Of a stretch of 22,214 bases of DNA, positions 1 to 9,007 are shown one piece after another. Origin of the DNA: Chara braunii (lineage: Eukaryota; Streptophyta; Charophyceae; Charales; Characeae); contig BFEA01000382.1 of assembly GCA_003427395.1 (NCBI GenBank), positions 776,132 to 798,345 of the forward strand, given 5' to 3'. Position numbers and translations under genes: made by a program. The notes beneath the pieces are model-generated. The model made no database searches, was not told the DNA's origin, and was given only the letters and a program-made list of their open reading frames with translations. Each line of letters opens with the position of its first letter. Position 1 is the first letter of the stretch.

Positions 1-2220
1 CAATCGGTGGGGCGAACCTCCCACAAAGGCCTTGGTGCGGATCACGGGTCGCAAGCCCGCCTGCCGCCTTCCTCTCAAAACCAAAAGACCAGACTCAGAG
101 TAAGACGGGCAGAAGTAGAGGTAAGAGACTCTCAAGATCCAAGGAGGTGCACTCAGACTCGCGTGAGAGGGCCTTCCAGTCTTCAGCGCCTGAGGGCCCC
201 GCAATGGTGGCCGAAACGCGACAGACCAGTCACACCGTAGCCAAACGCAGAACAATCGGCACTCTTACGAGCCCTCCAACTGCAGCAATAACTCCTCTTC
301 CAAGCCTGATCATTCCCTCAAGTCATAGTGTCTCTGCCCCTGACTAAACTGCAGCGATACAGCCTAGGCAGGGCTGCGCCCAAATAGAGCACATCCCTTT
401 TCCTCTATCCAACTGCAATCAATCGCGCAGCAATATGTCGCGGACCAGCTTACCCCCCATACACGGCGCCTTTGCCGTCTATTAGCAACCCGCGTACATC
501 AATATCTAATGTACCGTAACAAGGTACAACGCAGAGTGCACCCAGTCGAAAACCCAGTTGGCAACAACTTGAGAAAGTACAGCAATGGCGCCCAGTCTCA
601 ACTGCGAGGGAACACAACGATCCACCTCTGCATGGCAGTTGCCCTTCGGCCTTGCAGTCCATAGTCCAATCGGGACCCGTGCACGAGCCCCCTGGTATGC
701 CGATCCGTGCCTTTTCCGCTGGCTGGTCGTTCCACAGTCCCTTTACAAACACCCCATTCATAGTCCAGCCCCTCTGCTTTACTCAGTGGGACAGACAGCG
801 TACCAGCCGAGCAGGTAAGTCCACCTTGCTCCTTTATGCAGCAGCATGAGCGATGCACCGACAACCAGCTAGGTCTGCACCTTCGCGGCTAGTCTGGCTG
901 CTGGTCCGTTCTGCTGCGGATGGTGCTGCTGGCCAAAGGCCTGCAATCTTGCAGCCTGCATCCCGTCATTCCTTACAGCAGAATGAGCAGCCTTCGCCAG
1001 CAGGTAAGTGGTCTGACACCTGCAGCTCGTCTCTCTGTTGCCTCGGTCGTAGAAACCAGCGCCCCACTGGTCGACAGGCAAATCCTTCAGCCTCTGCAAC
1101 CCGCTTCTATCCGACCAACAAGCCTCCAGCCCCGTGGCTGGCCTCACACAGCCGCTAGCAACCAGATAGGAAACACTTCTGCTAAAACATAGTCAACTGC
1201 AGTCCTTCCAACGGTAGCGGCTTCACTCTACTTCCAGCGAGCAAACCCGAATGAATCTACCGCTCAACCATGGAGCTATTCACTGCTGCTTCAACCACGC
1301 TACGAGGTATGTCATCCCTCCCAACGCGGTTTGCCCTAGCTACTTCGATCGATAGGATGAGCAAAATCGAATGAATCGCCAGACCCTGCCTCGATACATG
1401 CGCATCGTTGCCGCCCATCCGCCTACATACCGCGCGGCTCCCGACACTCACACCAACTAACCTACTAACCTGTCGCCGAAACTGGCGTCGCCACCATGTT
1501 CGCAACGCCTTAAAACCTCGAATTGACACTCTCCCTTGCCCGTTTTTGTCAAGAAACGGGCGAGTTGTCTCCTTTCTCGTTCGCTATTCCATCTTGCTGC
1601 CATCACTCCGCGCACCTTCACTCTCTCCTACCTACAATCTCGCTACCCGTGCCCTAAATCCGACACCATATTCGAGGCCGCCTGCTACCAAAACTCCCAA
1701 GCCGACCTTTCCTTCGCTCGATGCCGGTGAGGATCAAGCAAGCTCAGCTTATCCGACTGCGGCCAGCTTCGCCTCCCGCCATCCTTGAATGCACCTGGCG
1801 TGACCCCTGTCCGGGTTCGTTCGCCACCCTCTCTCCTGCCTTCACTGTTGTACCGTGCCACACCGCCCGGCCAGCCCTGCTGTCTGTTGCTTCGCTCCAC
1901 TATCTGCCTCACCGCCTGCTGGTCCCTGCCCTGTCACCAGCCGCTCGCTCAGCCCACTTCGATCTCCGGGCGTACTGCAGACCTCCCTACACAAGGCACT
2001 GGGGCAGCACTTCCGCATGGCTTCCGCATAAATCCGCGAATGGCTGGGCACTGCTCCTTATTTTATACTTAGGAAACTCGTCGGTCCACCCCTTGGCCAT
2101 CAGCCCTCGCGGAGTTCGGCCGGCCTTGGCGCCACCTCACCCCGTCAGAATTACGCACGTACCTGGCCCCGCCGGCGTCCGGATTCACTTCCGGACTTCC
2201 TTACACCCCCCCCCCTCCAC
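1..2220. other. GC-rich intergenic stretch, no gene recognised
   Basis: I see no convincing gene here on either strand. The longest open frames (for example 1721-2227 +, 869-1147 - and 1257-1529 -) have no recognisable domain, and their composition follows the local C-rich sequence. There is a perfect 7-bp hairpin at 2177-2196 (GTCCGGA, 6-nt loop, TCCGGAC). The stretch may be old repeat sequence, but nothing in it identifies a family. Confidence 0.5.
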
Positions 2221-2640
2221 GCAGTAATCACGTGGATCCCCTTTGCATCGGTCCAATTTTTACGGATGCCCCTAAGGACTCAGCCGGGGCAATGCCCCGT
2301 GGCACTTCCAGAAAGCCACTCGGCTTTTACCCCGGGCCTGCTGGTGGGGAATACACACCGCCCCTGGGCAGGCCTAAGTGTCTGGCTTCTGCCCACCGTA
2401 ACTCCCTCATTTGGGGCCTAAACACAGCCTGTATTCCAATAGTTCATGGCGTACCCACTATAGCAGGCCAACGACCTAGAAATTGGTCCCGGCTACTCTC
2501 AAATAAAAGAAGAAAAATAAACTAACCACAAAAACCCTAAAAAACGAATAGGAAAAGGCGAAAACAGGTGGGAAAAACGACGGGAACAGGCCGCGGGGTC
2601 TACCAGCAGTTCCCTGATCTTGCAAAACAGGCCCGCGATC

Positions 2641-2666
2641 GGACTCCCCCAACAGGGGGATAGTCC
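2641..2666 (+). other. Stable inverted repeat (hairpin)
   Basis: GGACT and CCCCC pair with GGGGG and AGTCC around an AACA loop at 2651-2654. The only interruption is a 2-nt bulge (AT, 2660-2661). This gives ten G/C-rich pairs. The sequence shows the structure; its role is unknown. No U-tract follows, so it does not look like a bacterial-style terminator. Confidence 0.6.
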
Positions 2667-3263
2667 CGTAGGACCCTCAACCCCTCAGTTTCTCCTCCGC
2701 CTGCTCCTGCGTCGTCGCCCGCTGGCCTCGATCCCCGTACCTCCGTCGCAATAGTCCGATGTCGTAACCAATAGGGCTAAGCCCAAGCCTGAGACAGCTA
2801 GGCGCGGATTCCAACATGAAGTGGTACCGCGCGGCGCCTAGGCCCGGAAAAAACAACCTAGGCCCTCCCTCTTTGGCCTACAGCCAGCGCGCCATCCCTA
2901 GGCAGTCGCGCCGGCTCACCTAAACCGTGTCGTGGCTGCCCCGCGCACCATCCCGTGCGCCAGTCCTACCGTCGGTCGCGCGTACCAACCAAAGGCGAAC
3001 CTTTATTCCCTTATCAAATTCGTGACACGGTACGGGTCGGCCGACTACACCGGCCGCCCACTCAATGAGAAAAATCACACGCGCGCCTTAAAATTACGTG
3101 CCCACATACCTCCAACCAGGCCAAGGCGGACCCCGGACGAGGTCGTGCCTCACGTGGCTTATTTCAACCATACCCATTCTTCCTGTCACCTACAAAAACC
3201 AGGGCGGATACCCTTGTAAGGGTATTCGCTCCGACAGCGCGCACCACGATCCGAGGCTCTTGT

Positions 3264-3295
3264 ACGTGGCCACGTCACAAGCTGACATGGCGTCA
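3264..3295. promoter_or_regulatory. G-box-like palindrome plus TGAC/GTCA dyad
   Basis: Positions 3264-3275 read ACGTGGCCACGT, a perfect 12-bp palindrome with two ACGTG-type cores. Eight bases later TGACATGGCGTCA (3283-3295) is an imperfect dyad, and CGTCACGT overlaps its right half. ACGT cores are bound by plant bZIP and bHLH factors. No gene start is visible nearby, so a regulatory role is only a possibility and chance in GC-rich DNA is not excluded. Confidence 0.25.
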
Positions 3296-3345
3296 CGTTA
3301 GGCTCTGGAAACTGCTCAGGGCTGGAAACTTAATGTTTCGGTCCC

Positions 3346-3735
3346 TTGCTGCTTCCTAAGCCTCGTGTAGATACTCCATAGCGATCGTGTTTGGACACGG
3401 TAATAGGCTCATTGCATGTTGACCTTGTTTTGGTTGCATGGATGAAGTCATTGCGGAGTAGGCCCAGGAAAAGGGAAGTGTGTGAAGGAACCTGCATCGC
3501 GCACCAACGTCAAGCGAGAGAGTCATTTGATGCACATCGTTCCTGGAATTGCTGCTTTCTGAGTTCCGTGTAAATACTCTATAGCCATAGGGCTGGATTC
3601 GATAATAGGCTCAGTTCATGTTGACTTTCATGATGACTTTGACTTGGTTACATGGATAGAGTATTTGCGAAAACGGCTCTTAAAAAAAGGTAGTGTGTAA
3701 AGGAAACTTCACCTCGAATCGACGACATGTGATCA
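3346..3735. repeat. Two-copy diverged direct repeat, period about 203 bp
   Basis: Copy 1 starts at 3346 (TTGCTGCTTCC) and copy 2 at 3549 (TTGCTGCTTTC). Shared blocks follow in the same order: a GTGTARATACTC block, then CGGTAATAGGCTC against CGATAATAGGCTC, then CATGTTGAC, GGTTRCATGGAT, and AGTGTGTRAAGGAA. Similarity fades after about 3725. No protein is apparent in either copy. The repeat may belong to the 5' region of the LINE downstream or to an older repeat. Confidence 0.7.
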
Positions 3736-4270
3736 TCAGACCAGTGAGCTACGTTTCAACGATTGGTTATGGTTATCATATTGGAAGGATGAAGTTTCCG
3801 TCAATTGAGGAATTCTTCACTATCGCTTCACAATTTGGAAGTACCTTGTTCTGTCTCGTATAAGGGTATTAGATCACTCACTACGAAAGTATATCACCCA
3901 TGCGGTGAGGATCTAATGCTCAATTTTCATCATTTAGGTAATATCAAATTGGGAGGCCGTCAATTTCAGAACGGTTCGCCCATCAGATCATCAATCTATA
4001 TTTTCTAGTTTTTATAGTTAATTATAGTAGTTATATTTTTGGAGGATTAGTAGTATTTTCTAGTTATTTATGGTAGTATAATATTGGAGGAATAGAAGTG
4101 GCGCTGTCAATTTTTCTCATTGCCTCATCCTTAATCTGGAAGTCTCCTGCTCCTGTTATTTTGGGCGCTAGAGTGCTNTGATTGGTTGTATCTTACCCAG
4201 ATTAGGTTGTCGGTGGTAACTTGTTTTGCATTGGAATTCATAATCTTAAGAGTTCAATATCGGCTTCGTC
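3736..4270. other. AT-richer unassigned stretch with one ambiguous base
   Basis: No gene or RNA is recognisable. There is a short local duplication near 4010-4090, where TTTTCTAGTT with TATAGTAGT-like words and TTGGAGGA occur twice. A single undetermined base (n) lies at 4178, so any frame crossing it is uncertain. Confidence 0.5.
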
Positions 4271-4735
4271 CTTCATATTTTTACTGTGGCCACTGATTGA
4301 GATGCCAAGTCTGTGGAATTCATAAATTATCTGAGAAGGATGAGGTCTGCGACATCAGTCAATAAGGTTGGTTGCATCACAAGCTGCGAGAGGAAGAAGA
4401 GCTTCATATTCTTGGTCTGCTTTTCTTTCATTGTGATGCCAAGTCTGTGGTGATTAATAAATTATCTGAGAAGGGGGTGAGAAGGGTGTGGTCTGCGACT
4501 CTGCGATATTGGAAGTTGGTTGCATCACATGCTGCGAGAAGAAGAAGAGCTTCATTTTCCTGGTCTGTATTTCTCTCATTGAGATGCCAAGTCTGCGGGT
4601 TTCATAGATTACCTGTGAAGGGGGTGAGAAGGGCGTGGTCTGCGACATTCATTGGCAAGGTTGGTTTCATCGTAAGCTGCGAGAGGAATAAGAGTTTCAT
4701 ATTCCTAGACTGCATTTCTCTGGTAAGATTTTCCT
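4271..4735. repeat. Tandem array, three-plus units of about 134-148 bp upstream of LINE ORF1
   Basis: The anchor GATGCCAAGTCTG occurs at 4301, 4435 and 4583. Each unit then carries an ATAAATTATCTGAGAAGG-like block, a GTGGTCTGCGAC-like block, a GGTTGCATCA-like block, AGCTGCGAGAGGAA and a CTTCATATTC-like block, and the next unit begins. A partial unit precedes the first anchor (from 4271). Open frames through the array shift between units, so it does not look coding. It ends about 200 bp before the LINE ORF1 start. It could therefore be a monomeric 5' UTR of the kind known from some mammalian L1 elements; that is inference. Confidence 0.75.
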
Positions 4736-4825
4736 TGTCCAGACTAGCCAACGCATATCATATAACCTCTCCCTTATGTTACGCCTTGGCTTCCCTCCAC
4801 ACCATTGGACTCCAAGCCCACAATT

Positions 4826-4858
4826 AAAAAGAAAAAAAAAAAAAAAGAAAAAAAAAAA
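4826..4858 (+). repeat. A-rich tract (poly-A with two G interruptions)
   Basis: Thirty-three bases of A, interrupted by G at 4831 and 4847, separate the tandem array from the LINE leader. It may be the poly(A) tail of an upstream retroposed copy, or part of the LINE's own 5' leader. The bases right after it (from 4861) read ACCCACGCGTCC. Confidence 0.8.
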
Positions 4859-6125
4859 CTACCCACGCGTCCATTACCGCTGGCATAAGGCCCATCTCCT
4901 CATACCTCGCCTCCTTGCCTCTTACTCCTATCTCTACAATGAAGTTGGGTCTTAAAAGGATGAAGAGACCTAACTCTCATGCATTGTTCAAACAGATAGG
5001 TGTCTCGTATGCTCATCCGGGAGAAATAGCTCCTGTTCGCTATAGAGGAGACTTGTCAGGCATCATAGCAGGAAAAGGGAGAAACCTCCTCTCATTTCAA
5101 GGGCCTCCCGTGCATACCCGGACACCTATCCCCTCACTTATCACAACAGGAAAAAGATCAATGGATCAAACTGGCTCCATCACAGATACTTCCACCGTCT
5201 TTCTCCCTTCAGACTTTCCGCCTCTGCAATCTATCGCGAATGGAACAGAAAGACCCAACGTATCTGAAGGGCAGGATTTGATAATGAAGGAACAAAATAA
5301 TGGAAATTATGAGAAAAATGAAAATGATGATGGTGATGATGACGAAATTCTAACGGAAGATGAAAGGATGCAAAAAGCGTCACAAGCAACTTGGCCAGCA
5401 TCAGAACCAAAGAGTAGTCCAGAGGATCAACCGGCCCCTTGTCGTCAGCAAGAGCTTACTTTTTGTCTTTATTCCTCCTCCCATTGGAATAACTGGTAAT
5501 AGATCAGGGAGGAAGAAAGACTTTGATGAAGGCATTCTCGCCGCACAAATCGCCACAGTGAGACCTACTTTACACCAAACATGCTTCGAATTGGATTTTT
5601 TATGATGACGCAGTGTTCCGATCGGTCAACGATAACATTAAGTTCATTTGCAAGAAACTAGAATCACTGCGAGAGGGACCAGATGGGGTTATGGAATTCT
5701 TCCTGATTCAGCCAATCACTCCAACGGTATTCACGATTCTAAGTTTGTTTGACAAAAACAAGGTGAGAATGGATGCCTGGAAAAAATTGTTTTGGGATCG
5801 CTCTAAGGTCGACATTTATCCCTGGTTACCAAAGAAAATTGGCCCAGAAGAAATGAGGGAACAGATGATGAGGGATTATTAGTGGGTTGAATTGAGGCAC
5901 ATCCCCATTGAAATTCAGGCTGCATTCATTCATGACTTCGGCCAGCAATAACGGATAGTGGATTTCATTAATCCGCTGCCCTCCTATGTCGCCAAGATGG
6001 ATGATTATTTGATGTTAGCCCTTGACCTCCCTAAAGATCAAGTTTTCTTCCTCGACGATATAGTTCCGTTTAAGATGGGAGGACGAGTCTTTCAGATTCA
6101 TACCGCTCATAAGTTCAGGCCGTGG

Positions 6126-6173
6126 TGCTTTAAATGCAAGGCCTATGGTCATCTCCACACTGATTACGCTTGT
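6126..6173 (+). other. Zinc-knuckle segment of LINE ORF1
   Basis: The residues CFKCKAYGHLHTDYAC give C-x2-C, then His at two possible spacings, then a final Cys. Read as CX2CX4HX6C it departs from the retroviral/LINE standard CX2CX4HX4C. Read with the second His it is CX2CX6HX4C. The preceding FRPWC and the following SHH match the usual setting of this motif in plant LINE ORF1 proteins. It probably contacts single-stranded nucleic acid. Confidence 0.8.
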
Positions 6174-7859
6174 TCACACCATCCCCAACATGCAATTCAC
6201 CCAGATCTGCGCCTCAAAAGGGACCCGAAGAGACCCAACAGATGGATTCCGGTAGTACTGGGACATGAAGGATGGGTCTATAGGGAAGATGTGAATCCCG
6301 CCGGACAGCAAACGGGATGGGTATGGGCAGGAAGGAGTGATTTTCATAAAACACCCCGTCCCCCCATAGACTAGATCCCTCCTCAACAATCACCTGTGCA
6401 GGCACACGGCCAACCCAACAAGCAAACAACAGCTGCAAAATCACTGAACACACCTTTAAAGAAGAATGAGAGTAAAGAGTATGATGCCCCAAATATGGGA
6501 GGAGAGAACAGTCAGCAAATGGGGACTGAAGGAAGAAATAAGGGAGGAGAGAGTGATAATTCTCAGAATCAGAAACAGAAAGTCTGTCCCTCCTCCCTTT
6601 CATCATCATCCACGGGATTCTCTCTGGGTCCTAAAGCTAGGGACTACATTCCCAAGAACAGTATAATTTCTGAATGGAGGGAGGTTAAGAAGAAAGACCC
6701 GGATGTTTCTCCTCCCTCCTAGCGACTAGATCCTGAGATCACCAAAGAAACAAGTAGCAAAGGACAGGAGGAAGAGCGGGAAGAGAACCCAGAAAAAGGA
6801 GGGTCCTATGCAAAGAATGGCACAGTCCCTGTGGAGGTGGATCTTTTTAAGGACGCATTTGAGCCTGAACCGATGGATACAGAAATCCTCCATTCCTGTG
6901 TTCCTCCCCCGTTGTTAAATCCTGCCACATGCGACACTTCCTCGGTAACAGTGGACTTGAATTCAATCGTCTGCAAAATCGCAGACTGGATTCTATATAA
7001 TCTCAAAGAGCAGCATCCGACTTTGTCCACTCATCACTGCCTCACATCTTCAATGAGTTGATGATACTACTGATAAACAACGAAAGTTTGACTTCCTTCT
7101 TAATGCAAGGACCTTCTACACGTGTATTGTGGGAGGATATTAGCATCAAACTGCTCTCGATTGTCTCCTCCAGGTTCAAGTTCAAGGAACTGAGAGATAC
7201 TCATATGTTGTTGAACATACATAATCGATTTCTGCCACTGGACTCAGTAGGAGATGATTCACAAGAGGAGCAGCCCATACGTTAATGATCCACCCATAGT
7301 ATCACTGCCTAAGCAGTCCCAACAACAAGCCAAGCGTGGAAAACAGCAAGAAGAGGACCACATTATGGAGCAACTCGAATCCCGGCAAGCTAAGTTGAGT
7401 ACTTCCAATAATAGTCATATCTCTTAGGACACAGCGAAGAGCGTGGGGGATGATAAATCCGAAGGTTTTTTGCTTTTCAATGCATCAGGCTCCCTCCATC
7501 CAAGTTTGGAAGAGTCACAAGTATCAGGGGAGGAGCCGGGGGATTTATAACGGTTTCCATCGAAGATTTTGCACAATACAGCTGGGAATTGAATCATGTC
7601 CAGATTTAAGGAAATTATTTCGGACCTTACCGGGGAATTTTTTTGTTTATTTATTAATCGTCAATCTCAGTCGGCTGTTTCCGGAAAACACAGCCAAGGT
7701 CTATTAGAGTGGGATCAGGGATCTGGGATCCCACACTCAATCCTCTCGTCAACAGCTAAAAATGAGCAACTCTCACGCCCCCCTGAAATAACACACAATC
7801 AACCCAGGCTATCTAATACTGAAAATGACAATGATGGGGGGGGGAACGATAGTGGAGAA

Positions 7860-8210
7860 ATGAACATGCATGTGGAAACTAAGTGCCTCCTCCTGGCTGC
7901 TGAGGAAAGGAATAATGACAGTGAAGGAATCAACATGCATGAGGAAGTCGAGTGCCTCCTCCCAGCTGTGGTGACCAATATCCATCCAACAGATTCGGCT
8001 GAGCCAGAGAACACTGGTTATGCAAAAGGGGTAACAGATTTTGCTGAACCAGATCACAATAGTCACATACGAGGAGAAAATAAGTGTCTTCTCTCAGCTG
8101 TTGCGATTAGTTCTCAGCCAATAGAATCTGCTGTGCCATATAACTTTGATCACACAGGTGGGGTAACTGAACTCACCGAAGCTGATAAAAGTGGTCATAT
8201 ACTTGAGGAA
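7860..8210 (+). repeat. Degenerate repeats of about 23 and 44 residues within LINE ORF1
   Basis: In the ORF1 frame the core CLLxAV/A occurs three times, starting near 7884, 7953 and 8085 at the DNA level (spacings of 69 and 132 nt, both whole codons). The flanks also repeat: NMHVE/NMHEE before the first two cores, HPTDSAEP against QPIESAVP, GVTDFAEPDHNSHI against GVTELTEADKSGHI. Whole-codon periods suggest the repeats expanded while the frame was translated. Their function is unknown. Confidence 0.65.
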
Positions 8211-9007
8211 CCCAGTAAAGGAACGAATTAGGAAATAGTGGTATTCAACTCCTCTCAGGCGAAAAGGGAGCATATGGACCCTATGACGGATCAACAGACC
8301 TCACAGATTGTAGACCTTACAGAAGATCTCCCAGAGGACCATTATCACAAGTCTTGTGACGTGTCACTCTCTCACCCTCTGCCTTCGTCCCCTGAGTCTG
8401 AACTTACCTCGAAGAGGCAGAGGCTAAAGCACCATCTGCTGAAAGGTCAGTGAGTATTACTCCCGACAAAGACTGGGATAGTTTTGTTACCAGTTAGATG
8501 GAAAGATGACAATTGGAAAGTTCGTTTATCCGTACCGCAAGAAGCAACTCACGGTGAAGTAACTGTTATGGGAACCACATCCCCCTTCCTCTCCCTCTTA
8601 ACTGAGGCTGGTCGTGAAGTAGGGGAGCCCTATATTAGGCTTGAAGTAACTAGGTTTATAAAAAATGTCCTCCCCGCCGGAAGCATAGCATCATTATTTA
8701 TAACTGGAGGCGAGAAACGTCTGGCGGAATGGGATGTTTTCCTTAAATATGAAGCCGGAAAGAAGACCAACCTAAAATGGCTCACTCAGGATCTCTTTAT
8801 GGAGTTGCAGCTAATGAAGATAAAAAACAGTTGTTTATGGTCTGAAACCGATGTAGGAACACTACTGGTACGTCTTCTGAGCCAACAAGTTTTAGCACCA
8901 GGGGGCCTGCTGGACCTTGGTCAGTGGCTAGATCTGCATAACACTAAAAATACTTAATCCTCTAATTATATTTTAGTTGATCGTTTGATAGTTCTCCTTC
9001 TTTTAAG

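Larger units (their letters stand above)
2221..3300. other. Unassigned region with hairpins and dyad motifs
   Basis: No coding region can be supported. Visible structure: a triloop hairpin at 2285-2299 (CGGGGC, AAT, GCCCCG); a strong hairpin at 2641-2666; the word CCTAGGC or close variants several times between about 2800 and 2900; a near-palindrome at 3204-3229; and the palindrome ACGTGGCCACGT at 3264-3275, followed by the TGAC-TGGC-GTCA dyad at 3283-3295. The 96-codon frame at 2932-3219 has no recognised motif. Confidence 0.45.
4939..8957 (+). pseudogene. LINE ORF1 protein (nucleic-acid-binding, zinc knuckle), decayed
   Basis: This is the ORF1-type protein of the LINE, expected to bind element RNA in a ribonucleoprotein particle. 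The likely start is ATG 4939; an in-frame ATG at 4915 is possible. Coding uses frame 1 to about 5445, frame 2 to about 5602, then one frame from 5613 to the stop at 8955-8957, apart from a detour of about 7050-7275 in another frame. Order: basic N-terminus; acidic run DDGDDDE (about 5323-5345); a DUF4283-like region with the expected 'ELRHIPIEIQ' and 'DIVPFKMG' strings; zinc knuckle 6126-6173; a long hydrophilic linker; short repeats about 7860-8210; an IVDLT motif 8307-8321; basic KRQRLK 8412-8429; and an unidentified C-terminal domain of about 160 residues (8470-8954). Internal stops lie at 5880, 5949, 6372, 6720, 7425, 7548, 7590, 8229 and 8451. At about 1,340 codons it is far longer than usual plant LINE ORF1s. 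It could instead be two adjacent ORFs. Confidence 0.82.

Noticed and set aside
1262-1300. tRNA D-arm-like sequence on the minus strand (TAGCTC-CATGGTT-GAGCG)
   Set aside because: The D-arm pairs well, but no anticodon arm, T-arm (GGTTCRA) or acceptor stem follows at the right spacing.
1721-2227. 168-codon open frame
   Set aside because: No recognisable motif; Pro/Ala/Ser-rich composition follows GC content, and overlapping frames are open on both strands.
4372-4827. 151-codon open frame across the tandem array
   Set aside because: The repeat units fall in different phases within the frame, so the peptide is not repeated consistently. It is better explained as non-coding monomers.
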